Below the pieces are notes generated by a model, which saw only the letters and a list, made by a program, of their open reading frames with translations, searched no databases and was not told the DNA's origin. From NCBI GenBank assembly GCA_016194745.1, contig JACQBA010000001.1, forward strand, positions 1 through 64,000: DNA of 64,000 bases. Reading direction: 5' to 3'. This stretch comes from Elusimicrobiota bacterium (lineage in GTDB: Bacteria; Elusimicrobiota; Elusimicrobia; UBA1565; JACRDR01). Positions 18,199-26,972 of this stretch are shown piece after piece. Numbering within the stretch: the first letter of the stretch is position 1; each line of letters begins with the position of its first letter. Both the position numbers and the translations under genes were made by a program.

Positions 18199-19290
18199 AT
18201 GATGCCCCCCCAAGTCCTCATCGAGGTCCCGGACCAGATTCCGCTCGTCGCGACGCTGCCGGCACCCGTGCGCGCCGCCGAACGTCTCGCGCGCGCCGGA
18301 GTCCGGTCGGTCGTGCTGCGCACGTCCTCTCCTGCGTTCGGCGAGCGATTCCAGAGCGCGCTCGAACGCTTCCCCGGCGTGCGCGCGGAAGCCGGAGGTC
18401 CGTCGGGCCTTCCCGCCGCCATCGACGCGGGGTCTCCTCTGCTCGTGGTGTCTCCGGATGGGATGCCGCACGCGGGCGCGATCGACGCGATGCTCCGCTC
18501 CCTGAACGGCCAGCCGCTCGTCTTTCACTGGAACGGGACGGAGGTCGGACGCTACCACCTCGCGGCGTCGGCCTGGCGCGAGCGCTCCGCCGAAGCGCGC
18601 GCCGTCGAGCTGCCGTCTGACGGCTGGACGCCGGTCCGCGGACCCGCCGACGTGGCGCCCGCCGAGCGCGTGCTCTTCGGCGAGCTCTGGCACGACAAGG
18701 ACGGCTACATCGCGCGCTACGACCGCGTCGTGTCGACCGCACTCTCGCGCCGTCTCGTGCCCTTCTCCGTCACGCCCAGCCAGATCACGACGGCCAGCCT
18801 CGCCGTGGGTCTGCTCGGCGCAGGACTCTTGGCCGCGGGCTCCTACGGCCTCTCAGTCGCCGGCGCCGCGTGCCTCTGGCTGAGCTGCATCCTCGACGGC
18901 TGCGACGGCGAGGTCGCCCGGATCAAGCTCCAGTGTTCGGATAAGGGGGCGTCCTACGACCTCCTCGCGGACCACATCTGCCACGCCGCGACCTTCGCGG
19001 GAATCATCGCGAACGTCGTGCGGCGGCAGCCGGACCATCCCTGGCTCTGGCCCGCGGCACTCTTCATGACGGGGGTGGGCGCGTGCATGACGTCCGTCTG
19101 GTGGCTCGTTCTTCGCCGCCCCGATTCCGAGCGCAAGCGGCTGGAGAGAGTTTTCGAGCGCGTCGCCAGCCGGGACTACGTCTATCTGGTCGCGGGGCTC
19201 GTCCTGATCGACCGCCTGGAATGGTTCGTGTGGGCGGCCGCATTCGGGGCCCATCTTTTCTGGATGGGCCTGTGGTGGATCGCGCTATGA
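18199..19290 (+). CDS. CDP-alcohol phosphatidyltransferase with N-terminal nucleotidyltransferase-like domain
   Basis: A 363-residue fusion. The C-terminal half has membrane segments and a complete CDP-alcohol phosphotransferase signature, DGEVAR then G, D and D at canonical spacing (about residues 234-258), which moves a phospho-alcohol from CDP onto another alcohol. The N-terminal about 170 residues look like a degenerate sugar-nucleotidyltransferase fold (VLIEVPDQIPLVATLPAPVRAAERLARAG), but the GxGxR nucleotide motif is missing. The architecture recalls bifunctional inositol-phosphate cytidylyltransferase/dialkyl-inositol-phosphate synthases, so a polyol-phosphate lipid is one hypothesis. 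Its stop overlaps hpnL as ATGA. The product is unknown. Confidence 0.8.
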   Translation: MMPPQVLIEVPDQIPLVATLPAPVRAAERLARAGVRSVVLRTSSPAFGERFQSALERFPGVRAEAGGPSGLPAAIDAGSPLLVVSPDGMPHAGAIDAMLRSLNGQPLVFHWNGTEVGRYHLAASAWRERSAEARAVELPSDGWTPVRGPADVAPAERVLFGELWHDKDGYIARYDRVVSTALSRRLVPFSVTPSQITTASLAVGLLGAGLLAAGSYGLSVAGAACLWLSCILDGCDGEVARIKLQCSDKGASYDLLADHICHAATFAGIIANVVRRQPDHPWLWPAALFMTGVGACMTSVWWLVLRRPDSERKRLERVFERVASRDYVYLVAGLVLIDRLEWFVWAAAFGAHLFWMGLWWIAL

Positions 19291-20321
19291 CGCGCTCGCA
19301 GAAGGCGATCATCGGCATCGCCACCGTCTGCTTGGCCTATCTCCTATGGCGGATCGATCCGCGGGAAATTTGGGGCTACGTCACGGCGGTCGGTTGGGGC
19401 CTCGCCCTGATCCTGGCGCAGGAGGTCGTCCCCCATACCCTCAATGCCCTCGGCTGGAGGTACTCTTTCCGCCCGGCGCAGGCCGGCGCGTACTCCCTCT
19501 TGGAGCTGTTCCGCCTCCGCATCGCCGGCGACGGCGTCAATTACCTGACGCCCAGCGCGACCATCGCCGGCGAGTTCATGCGCGCCGCCTCGCTCGACCC
19601 CCGCGAATCAGCGGAAGTCCGGTACGCGTCCGTCGCGGTCGCCAAAGTCAGCCAGGCGATCGCCCAGCTCGTGTTCATGGTGGGCGGCGTCGGCTTCGTC
19701 ATCGCGACCGGCCGATCGGTGACGGCGGGCCCCTATCGGACCGCCTTGAACGTCGTGTTCTGGCTCCTGCTTTCGGCACTCGTCGCGTTTTTCGCCGCGT
19801 CGGCGGTCGCTTGGCGCCTTATCAAGGATCGCCGCATCCACGCGCCGTCCAACCGCCTGGAACGCTGGCTCGCAGGATTCGGCGACATCCCGCGCCAGTC
19901 CCTGGGATTCTTGGCGGACCATCCGGTCCGATTCGGCTTTTCCGCCGTGCTGTTCGCGGGCGGCTACGCCTGGAGCTCGATCGAAGGCTACATGATCTGC
20001 TACTTCCTGGGCGTACCCATCTCGATGACGACCGCGGTCGTCATCGAAGTCCTCTCGAACGTGATCGACAGCCTGATGTTCATGGTGCCGATGAAGGTCG
20101 GAACGCAGGAGGGCGGCAAGACCGCCATCTTCCTCGGCCTCGGCCTCAAGCCGGCCGCGGGCTTCGCCTTCGGCGTGATCCGCCATATCCGCGAAATGGC
20201 TTGGGCCGCGTTCGGTCTCGTGCTCTGCTACGCCGGGGGGCCCAAGGCGAAACCAAAGCCTCCCGTGACGCCCTCCAAAGCCGCGCTGGCCGAAGAACCG
20301 TTCTCCGAGCCGGTCCCCTAG
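19287..20321 (+). CDS. hpnL: HpnL family membrane protein (flippase-like)
   Basis: A 344-residue polytopic membrane protein of the HpnL/UPF0104 group, related to lysylphosphatidylglycerol synthase membrane domains. About eight membrane segments are visible, with family-typical LNALGWRYSF, GEFMRAASL and KVGTQEGGKTAIF. In hopanoid loci HpnL is thought to move modified lipids across the inner membrane; that is genomic-context knowledge. The start MTRSQKA was chosen for the ATGA overlap with the CDP-alcohol enzyme. Its stop TAG shares CTAG (20318-20321) with the stop of the convergent frameshifted gene. Confidence 0.85.
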   Translation: MTRSQKAIIGIATVCLAYLLWRIDPREIWGYVTAVGWGLALILAQEVVPHTLNALGWRYSFRPAQAGAYSLLELFRLRIAGDGVNYLTPSATIAGEFMRAASLDPRESAEVRYASVAVAKVSQAIAQLVFMVGGVGFVIATGRSVTAGPYRTALNVVFWLLLSALVAFFAASAVAWRLIKDRRIHAPSNRLERWLAGFGDIPRQSLGFLADHPVRFGFSAVLFAGGYAWSSIEGYMICYFLGVPISMTTAVVIEVLSNVIDSLMFMVPMKVGTQEGGKTAIFLGLGLKPAAGFAFGVIRHIREMAWAAFGLVLCYAGGPKAKPKPPVTPSKAALAEEPFSEPVP

Positions 20322-21860
20322 CCCTTCCTGGCCTTTTCGGCCCAGACGCGCGCGAACTCGGACTCGGGCGCATCGCGATGAGTCCGCCTCCAGCGCGAGA
20401 ACTCAAGCAGGTACCTCGTCTCCTCGATCGCCTCCCCCTCCGGAGTCGCCTCGAGGACCTCAATGGCGCCCTCCCATCGGGCCTCTCCCATGAGTTGGCG
20501 CGCGAGGATCAGCCTTGCCGCGCTGAATTGCGGCCAGATGGAGAGAGCCTTGCGCAGCTCCGCCTCCGCCCCGACCGAGTCGCCGGCGAACGCACGCAGG
20601 CGGGCGAGATTGAAATGCACGCGGGGGATCGACGGATCGATCGCGTCCGTCGCGCGCAGGAACAATTCTTCGGACGCGAAGTCGCGATTGCGCGCGACGG
20701 TGCGCGCCGCGCCGGCCGCGACCAGCGCCGCAGCGGAGCCGACGACCCAGACCCGTGCCCCCCGCGTCTTCGCGCGCCGCCGGAATTCCTCGAGGAGAGC
20801 CCCGGCCGCTATACAGGCGCCCGCGGACGGGACATACAGGTACCGCTCGGCCTGCAGATTCAATAGGCTCACGAGCCCGCAGACCGGCAGCAGCGTCGCT
20901 CCCGTCCAGGCTAGCCCAAAACTCGCCGCCGGAACAGAGCGACGCAGCGCCCACGCGGCCGCGGCGAGAAGCAGCCAGCCCGCCCACGACGCGAGCGCCC
21001 GTGCGTCGATCCAGGATTTCAGCACGGGCGGCGAGTAGTCTCCCTGCAGCCGAAGTGGAAACACGAGCAGCCGCAAGTATTGCCCGAATACCCCCGACAT
21101 GGTCAGAAACATGGCCTTGGGATTCTCGTAGACCTCCCGCCAAGGCATGAAGTCGGGCTTGAGCCGCGCCCGGCCCGGATCGCCCGCGATTTCCGCCACC
21201 GGCGGACGCACCACGCCGAGCCCGGACGCCAGGCGGCTCAATTGGTCCCGACGCCCCCCCAAAGTCGTAGCCCGATCGAGGACTCCGGTACAGCATGAAG
21301 AGAACGACGACTGCGGCGAACGCCCCGTAGCGCCGCACGCGCCGCCGCAACGCCGTCCGCGCCGCCCGCTCCGGAAAGACGAGGTCGGCGAGGACCAGCA
21401 GCAGCGGCAGGGTCACGGCCATCTCTTTCGAAAGGAGCGCGGCGACAAAGGAGGCGACGGAGGCCCCGAACGCATACATCTTTAAGCGCGCGTCCAAGGT
21501 CCGCTCTTGGAGATAGAGGCAAAGAGACAGCGTCATGAAGAAGAGCGCCATCGTGTCGGAGCGGAACGAGACGAGATTGACCGCCTCGGCATGGATGGGA
21601 TGCGCAGCGAACAGCGCCGCCGCCGCGAAGGCGGCGAAACGGCTTCCCGTCAGCAGATGCACCAGCACCGTCACCAGGCACGCGCCGAGGGCGAGCCAGA
21701 GAACGTTCGTCAGGAGATAACCGGGGAACTGGGCGGGACCATAAACGCAGGAATCGATGATGACGGAGGCCATCCAGACCGGACGGGCGGAATTCTGCAC
21801 CGGCAGCACCCAAAGAAGATACTTGGGGTTCAGCACGCGCAGCAGGTTCTCGCAGTTCAT
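20318..21860 (-). pseudogene. Frameshifted GT-C-type glycosyltransferase-like/TPR protein
   Basis: Two overlapping frames together make one GT-C/TPR protein like those at 13.9 and 38 kb. The first frame supplies membrane segments including FAAHPIHAEAVNLVSFRSD. The second resumes with membrane segments, RYLYVPSAG and C-terminal TPR-like helices (VHFNLARLRAFAG). The break is at a run of seven G (minus strand; C run near 21254-21260), and six would restore the frame. Upstream of the ATG at 21860 the frame stays open through the hpnK end and encodes an expected first membrane segment and acidic WDDLHF motif, but no ATG, GTG or TTG start is seen. It is therefore either a decayed gene or a consensus error. 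Confidence 0.75.
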
Positions 21861-21978
21861 CAGGAACGGCTGATCCTTGACGAAATGCAGATCGTCCCAG
21901 ATCGGCGGATGCCACAGCGACCCGGAATACAGAGCGACGGCGAGCGCCGCGGGAACGGCCGCGAGCGCGGGCCAACTC

Positions 21979-22842
21979 TTAAGCAGCCGTTCCGTCGACG
22001 AGGTATATGCCGCGATCTTTGATCTCCTGCAGAAGCCTGGAACTGAGCAAGGTTTCCAATTCGGTGATCGTCCGGTGCGTCGGCGTCGCCGCCGACGTCA
22101 CGGCGCTCGCGGGATCCGCCGACGGATGGAAGTACATCTCGGAGACGCCGCCCGGAAGCCCCTTCAGGCACGCGAGGGCATACTCCTCGGTCATCAGCCC
22201 CGACCGGAGGACTCCGTAGACGCGCCCGGGAACCGCGATCTCCGGGTGGCCCCAGGCGCGCAGCAGATAGGCGCGCATGAGCCCAAGGACGAAACCGTCG
22301 GCAAGATGCCTCCAGGAGCCGCCCGCGCGGGACACGGCCGCCCAGAGTTCTCCCCCGGGCAGCCGCACGCGGTGGAACCCGTACTCGCGCGAGAGCCGCA
22401 TGACCAGAGGAAAGATGACCGGATGCGCGTGGATATTGAGATGCCCGTCGGCATGTCCCGGCCGCAGTCCGAAGGCGAGAAACCTCTCGAACTGCGCTCG
22501 GACCTCGATCTCGAGCTGCGCTTCCAGCCCGCGGTCGAAGAAGTACCGAATGCCGCACCAAACGGGGTTGTCGTGGAACCGGCCGGCCGCGTCGACGAGC
22601 CCCGGAATCCGGCTCACCGACGCGCTGGCGCGCCCTTGGCAGAGGGTCACATGTAGTCCGAGCCCGAGGCGAGGGCATTCCCGGCGGGCGCGCGCCACGG
22701 CGTCCTCCGCCGCGGCCTCGCCCACCATCAAGCTCGCGAAGCGGAGAACTCCTTCCCGATGAGCACGGAGCACCGCGTCGTTGACGTCGGGCGAAGCCCC
22801 GAAATCATCCGCGGTGACGATGAGCTGCGCGTCGAGGGACAC
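21979..22842 (-). CDS. hpnK: HpnK/YdjC-type hopanoid-associated deacetylase
   Basis: A 287-residue carbohydrate deacetylase of the ChbG/HpnK family. The metal motif TADDFG is at about residue 10, GLHVTL near 63, and the histidine pair region PGHADGHLNIHAHP near 128-141. In Burkholderia, HpnK removes the acetyl group from the N-acetylglucosaminyl head group made by HpnI. Here it is not with hpnJIL but is the fifth gene of the pseudopilin operon on the other strand, starting at a GTG three bases after the preceding stop. It precedes the frameshifted GT-C gene. Assignment to HpnK rather than a general YdjC enzyme rests on sequence style and the nearby hpn genes. Confidence 0.85.
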   Translation of the reverse strand: MSLDAQLIVTADDFGASPDVNDAVLRAHREGVLRFASLMVGEAAAEDAVARARRECPRLGLGLHVTLCQGRASASVSRIPGLVDAAGRFHDNPVWCGIRYFFDRGLEAQLEIEVRAQFERFLAFGLRPGHADGHLNIHAHPVIFPLVMRLSREYGFHRVRLPGGELWAAVSRAGGSWRHLADGFVLGLMRAYLLRAWGHPEIAVPGRVYGVLRSGLMTEEYALACLKGLPGGVSEMYFHPSADPASAVTSAATPTHRTITELETLLSSRLLQEIKDRGIYLVDGTAA

Positions 22843-22845
22843 GGA

Positions 22846-23244
22846 TCAGTAGCTCGACGAGACTTGGATCGTGCACCCGATAGTCTTGCCGCCCGAGACT
22901 ACCGCGCTCGTCGCGACGTTGGCGTACGTGACGCCCGCGAGCACGACCGTGCAGGTGCAGCCGCAATTGGGTCCGACGGGGCTGCAGGACACGCTGTTTT
23001 GCGCGTCCCACGTGTAATTGCTGCAGAACATCCCGGCGGTCGTCGCGTCGCTCATCCACGCGGCCTGGACCGTCTTTTCGATGGACTTCGCCGTTTCGAT
23101 GGCGACGCCGCCCTTGAGCTCGTTGGTCGCGGTCTGCGCCTGCTGCATCGACATTTTCATCAGCACCGTCGCCATGACGACCATGAGGGCCGACATGATC
23201 AGCACTTGAAGCAGCACTTGCCCCTTCGCGGCGGAGAGTCTCAT
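22846..23244 (-). CDS. PilX-like pilus accessory protein, cysteine-rich
   Basis: A 132-residue protein with an N-terminal hydrophobic helix (VLLQVLIMSALMVVMATVLM), like PilX/GspK-type accessory pseudopilins that lack a canonical GFxxxE processing site. The body has six cysteines (MFCSN, SVSCSP, NCGCTC, IGCTI), so disulfides are likely. Its ATG overlaps the stop of the PilW-like gene as ATGA. It is the fourth gene of the pseudopilin operon. I infer a role in pilus tip or initiation from context alone. Confidence 0.7.
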   Translation of the reverse strand: MRLSAAKGQVLLQVLIMSALMVVMATVLMKMSMQQAQTATNELKGGVAIETAKSIEKTVQAAWMSDATTAGMFCSNYTWDAQNSVSCSPVGPNCGCTCTVVLAGVTYANVATSAVVSGGKTIGCTIQVSSSY

Positions 23245-23942
23245 GGAGAAGGCGAGATGAACGTCTTTCCCGCCGGCACGGCCGTGTTCACCGTCGCGGT
23301 CGCGGTCCCGCTGCCGACGCTGTAGTGGATCTCGACCAGGTTGTTCTGCTTGAGCGGACGGCGGAAATAGTACGAGAACCCGCCGGCAGTGTCCTTGCGC
23401 ACCTGGGAAGCGATCTTGGAGACGGTTCCGCCGGCCAGGGCGGTGCCGCAGGTCACCGCCGCGGGACAACACGCGGCTCCGCCGCAGGTGAATCCGGCGG
23501 CTTGGGCCGACGTATAGTACATGTTCCCGCTCGCGTCCACGCAATACTGATAAGCGGTCGCGAGCTGGTTCGTGTCCTGCCGCTGCACCTGCGTGGCCGG
23601 GAAGCTGGAGCCCGGGATGCCGTCAAGATTCATGCAGCCGACGAGGGTGTCCGAGTCGCAGGGACCGCCCGCCGTCGGGCACGTGACGGGTGTGCTGGAA
23701 GAGCAGTTCCCGCTGGGGCACGGCGGATTGGGCAGGGTGAACATGGTCGTCTTGCGGATGTCCCGGGCCAAGAGGGCGTAGCTCATGGTCTTTCCGCCCT
23801 GGATGAGCCCCCGCTGGTAGCCGGCGACGTGGAAGCGATAGACCGCGGAGAATACGGCGGCGATGCCCAAAATGACCATGGAGGTCAGCAGGATGGCGAT
23901 CAACAACTCGACCAGCGAGAAGCCGCGAGGGCTTCTCATCAC
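23241..23942 (-). CDS. Prepilin-like protein (PilW-type minor pilin), cysteine-rich
   Basis: A 233-residue type IV prepilin-like protein. The processing site GFSLVELL is preceded by a short basic leader (MMRSPR), and a hydrophobic helix follows. This is the standard signature recognised by prepilin peptidase, with Glu5 present. The mature domain has ten cysteines, in motifs such as PPCPSGNC and AACCPAAVTC. Size and position match PilW-like minor pilins. The start is a GTG at 23942 overlapping the preceding stop as GTGA; an ATG one codon later is the alternative. Confidence 0.82.
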   Translation of the reverse strand: MMRSPRGFSLVELLIAILLTSMVILGIAAVFSAVYRFHVAGYQRGLIQGGKTMSYALLARDIRKTTMFTLPNPPCPSGNCSSSTPVTCPTAGGPCDSDTLVGCMNLDGIPGSSFPATQVQRQDTNQLATAYQYCVDASGNMYYTSAQAAGFTCGGAACCPAAVTCGTALAGGTVSKIASQVRKDTAGGFSYYFRRPLKQNNLVEIHYSVGSGTATATVNTAVPAGKTFISPSP

Positions 23943-24451
23943 GGTTCGACCGGGCTGACCGCGACGACGATCTTATAACGCGCGCACGCCTTGCCGGTGG
24001 AATCTCCGCCGGAACACGCGAGTCCTCCATTGAGGTCGGTGACGGTGTAGGTCATCGTCATGGAATAGGGCGAGACCTGATACTTTGACGGCAGGAGCGT
24101 CGTGACGGTGTGGGCGCCGCTCGCGAGGGCATGCACGCAGCCGCCGCACACGTCGGACGGGATCGGCAGCGTCCACGTGCTCGTCGCCCCGCAGGCGCCG
24201 CACGCCTGGTTGGGACCGGACAGTTCGAGGACCGAGGCGCTGGAGTCATTCGCCGCGGCCACGTAGTTCTCCAGCTTGGCCAGTACCTGCTGCGCCGCGT
24301 TCTTGGCGACGATCTTCTTGTCGTAGCGAGTCGATGTCTGCTTCGCGGTGATGCACACGCCGAATACCGAAGTGACCACGATCGCGGTCAAGAGAATGGC
24401 GATCATGACCTCGGCCAAAGTGAATCCCGCGTTCCGTTTTTTTCGAATCAT
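23939..24451 (-). CDS. Prepilin-like protein (PilV-type minor pilin)
   Basis: A 170-residue prepilin-like protein. A basic leader MIRKKRNA is followed by GFTLAEVMIAILL, with Glu5 in place and a hydrophobic alpha-helix to about residue 35. The C-terminal domain contains two CGxC-like pairs (QACGAC, DVCGGC) plus two further cysteines. It resembles PilV/GspI-like minor pilins in length and position between the pilin and the PilW-like gene. The start ATG overlaps the upstream stop as ATGA. Confidence 0.82.
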   Translation of the reverse strand: MIRKKRNAGFTLAEVMIAILLTAIVVTSVFGVCITAKQTSTRYDKKIVAKNAAQQVLAKLENYVAAANDSSASVLELSGPNQACGACGATSTWTLPIPSDVCGGCVHALASGAHTVTTLLPSKYQVSPYSMTMTYTVTDLNGGLACSGGDSTGKACARYKIVVAVSPVEP

Positions 24452-25017
24452 GACCCCAAGGGAGGAGCCTTCGGAGCCCCTCCATACGTCACGACGCCGC
24501 CGTCCTTGTCGACCGCGTATCCCCAACCCGTGTAGTTTGTATTGCTCGTCCCAGGAGCCGCACCGGTCTTTCGCTTCGCGCAAGAAGAGTAGAAGTTAGC
24601 GGGCGCGGAGAGTCCGCACGGATCGGTAGCCGACGAGGCGGCGTTGACGGCGTAATAGTTGTAGGGCTTGCTGTTGAATGCCTGCGCCGCGAGGTACTTG
24701 CACGCGAGCAGATTGCAGGCGCTGGAGGCGGCTGCCTTGCCCTGCGGCAGGGAGCAGGCGCCCGTGTCGTTGGCGCAGCAGTAATCGTAGCAGGTGTCGG
24801 TCAGCTGTCCCGAGGTATAGTTGTTGCCGTTCTGAACGGCCCAAAGCCGGTTGGCGGTCGAGATCATCGAGACGGTCGACGCTGCTTCGTCCGCCTTGGT
24901 CGATTCGACCGTCTTGGTATACTGGGGCACTGCGATCGCCGTCAGAATGCCGACGATAAACAGCACGATGAGCAGTTCGGCGAGTGAAAAGCCGGCGGTG
25001 CGACGCTGCGTGACCAA
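24448..25017 (-). CDS. Prepilin-like protein, first gene of the pseudopilin operon
   Basis: A 189-residue prepilin. Leader MVTQRRTA, processing site GFSLAELLIVLFIVGILTAIAVPQY: the Ile-Ala-Val-Pro-Gln-Tyr end of the helix is the classic type IVa/pseudopilin hallmark. The mature domain has eight cysteines (DTCYDYCC, GACS, SACNLLAC, DPCG, SSCAK). The start is a TTG with a GGGAGG Shine-Dalgarno site upstream. A near-consensus promoter drives it. Its helix is more GspG/PilA-like than its three neighbours, so it may be the main subunit of a pseudopilus or a minor pilin. Confidence 0.85.
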   Translation of the reverse strand: MVTQRRTAGFSLAELLIVLFIVGILTAIAVPQYTKTVESTKADEAASTVSMISTANRLWAVQNGNNYTSGQLTDTCYDYCCANDTGACSLPQGKAAASSACNLLACKYLAAQAFNSKPYNYYAVNAASSATDPCGLSAPANFYSSCAKRKTGAAPGTSNTNYTGWGYAVDKDGGVVTYGGAPKAPPLGS

Positions 25018-25042
25018 GGGCCCTCCCTGGGATTACATTCCC

Positions 25043-25071
25043 AGTGTAACAGGGCGTGATATTGATGTCAA
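25043..25071 (-). promoter_or_regulatory. Strong sigma70-type promoter of the pseudopilin/hpnK operon
   Basis: TTGACA (25066-25071) and TACACT (25043-25048) with exactly 17 bases between. The 5' leader of roughly 20 bases holds a small inverted repeat, TGGGA(6)TCCCA, that could mask the start of transcription or the leader, then GGGAGG and the TTG start at 25017. Confidence 0.75.
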
Positions 25072-25111
25072 GATATCGTAATCCTTTCCAGTATAAATTG
25101 ACGGTCGCTCC

Positions 25112-26941
25112 CTAGTCATTGACGATGGTCGGCGTGATGAAGATCACCAAGTCGGTGTTGTCCCGCCGGTTCGAGATGCTGGTGAACAACCACCCGATCA
25201 ACGGGATATACCCGAGGAACGGGACCTTTCGAACCAACTTGGTTTCGCGCGAGGACAGGAGTCCGCCTAGGACGAGCGTCTGCCCGTTTTTGACGCGCAC
25301 CAAGGAGATCGCCGTCCTCGTCACCGGGTCGAACACCGGGTTGCTGGTGGATCCGATCTCGGAGGCCTGGACGTTGGTGAAGCTGGGCTCGATGAGCAGG
25401 GTGATGAATCCTTCCTTGTTCACCTGAGGCGTCACGTTCAGGGTGAGGCCGGTATCCTCGCGCTTCGGTTCCACCGTCTGCGTCGTGAGAGAACCGCCGC
25501 TGCTCTGCGTCGTTCCGAGGTTCACGGCCTGCTTCTGCGTGATGCGTATCGTCGCCAGCTGGTTGTTGATCGTGAGGATCTTCGGCTTGCCGAGGAAGCG
25601 CGCTTCGGTCCTCGTGACGAGCGCCCGCAAGACGACCGTGAGCTGCGTGAGGTCCAGCACGCTGGTCTTTAGGATGCTCCCGTTGATCAGCTGCGTGGTC
25701 GAGCCTCCGGGCTGCTGCCCGCCGCTACCGCTGCCGCCGCTGCTGCCCAGGCCGCTGACGACGCTCGTGATCGGGTTGAAGAAGTGCGTATGCCCGAGGT
25801 TGTTCGGCAGATCGAGCGGGAACGTGGTATCCCGCTGGCCTCCCTGGAACGACGCGAGTTCTCCCTTCGATCCGCCCCACTCGATCCCGAGGTCTTGGGC
25901 CCTATCGGAGTTGATCTCCACGATCTGCGCCTCGATCATCACCTGCGGCGCCTTCTTGTCCAGCTCCGCGATGATCTGCTCCACCTGAGGAAACACTTCC
26001 GGGATGTCCGTCACGATGAGCGAATTCGTCCGAGGATCGACCGCGACTTTTCCGTTGCCGGATACCACGCTCTCCAGGATGCCGATGATGCCGACGTCCG
26101 AGGAGCCCCCCTGCTGGCCCTGCCCGCCGCCGCCGCCGATGCGGCCGCCGCCGCCCCCGCCGCCCGCGGGCGGTCCGCCTTGCCCCGAGGAGCCGCCGGG
26201 CGAGGGCGCGGACGCCTGAGACGGCGACGCTTGGCCTTGGCCCTTCGCCCCGGACCCGGAGGTGTTCACCGCCGTCAGCGAGATGAAGTTCAGCGTATAG
26301 ATGCGCGTGATGCGCACCGGCACCTTTTTGTCGCGCGGCGAAACGATGTAGGTCGTGCTGCGGCCGACCTGCTGATACGTGAGTCCCTTGATCTCGAGCA
26401 GGATTTGCAGGGCCTCGCGGACCGTGACGTTCTGCAGGAAGGCGGTGATCTTCTTGGACTCCATGCCTTCCGTCAGGATGAAGTTGACCTTGGCCTGCGC
26501 CGAGATCGTGTCGAGAAAGGTCGCGAGAGGCGCTTCCTTGACTCGGACGGTGACGCGAGTCTCCAGCGGATTGGTGGGCGCCGGCGGAGCCGCGGGGGCG
26601 GTCGGAGACGCGCCGATCTGGACTCCCTGCACCGTCGACCGCGTGCTCGGATATTGCGGCTGCGTCTGGGGTCGGCCGGGCGGCTGCTCTTGCGGCAGCT
26701 CTCCGGGAGGCGCCTGTCCTGGAATTCCGCCGCCCTCCAACGGCTGGCCTCCGCCCTCTTGATTCTGAATGTCCTGCTGGAATTGAGGATTCGCTTCCGG
26801 GTCCGCGCGCCTCCGTTGGGCGAGGACCGGGGGAGCCGACTCGAGCACGAGCAGCAGCGACAGCACCGCCGCTCCGACGCCTCGGAGCGACAGACTCCGT
26901 TCGCGTTGACCCGCAGTAGCCGTAGTCTCAGTTGTCATCAT
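25112..26941 (-). CDS. pilQ: Type IV pilus secretin PilQ
   Basis: A 609-residue outer-membrane secretin through which the pilus exits. The signal peptide ends near PVLAQ. A proline/glutamine-rich linker (about 45-110) precedes the N0-type domain (VRVKEAPLATFLDTISAQAKVNF). A second N domain is interrupted by a glycine-rich insert (about 235-290). The secretin core ends with the typical VPFLGYIPLIGWLF near 590. Peptidoglycan-binding AMIN domains are not evident, so anchoring may depend on the OmpA-like gene in the same operon. A GGGAGG site precedes the ATG. It is the last gene of the pilMN-O-P-Q unit. Confidence 0.92.
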   Translation of the reverse strand: MMTTETTATAGQRERSLSLRGVGAAVLSLLLVLESAPPVLAQRRRADPEANPQFQQDIQNQEGGGQPLEGGGIPGQAPPGELPQEQPPGRPQTQPQYPSTRSTVQGVQIGASPTAPAAPPAPTNPLETRVTVRVKEAPLATFLDTISAQAKVNFILTEGMESKKITAFLQNVTVREALQILLEIKGLTYQQVGRSTTYIVSPRDKKVPVRITRIYTLNFISLTAVNTSGSGAKGQGQASPSQASAPSPGGSSGQGGPPAGGGGGGGRIGGGGGQGQQGGSSDVGIIGILESVVSGNGKVAVDPRTNSLIVTDIPEVFPQVEQIIAELDKKAPQVMIEAQIVEINSDRAQDLGIEWGGSKGELASFQGGQRDTTFPLDLPNNLGHTHFFNPITSVVSGLGSSGGSGSGGQQPGGSTTQLINGSILKTSVLDLTQLTVVLRALVTRTEARFLGKPKILTINNQLATIRITQKQAVNLGTTQSSGGSLTTQTVEPKREDTGLTLNVTPQVNKEGFITLLIEPSFTNVQASEIGSTSNPVFDPVTRTAISLVRVKNGQTLVLGGLLSSRETKLVRKVPFLGYIPLIGWLFTSISNRRDNTDLVIFITPTIVND

Positions 26942-26972
26942 GGCACGCCTCCCAAAGTACGCCGGCCCGACC

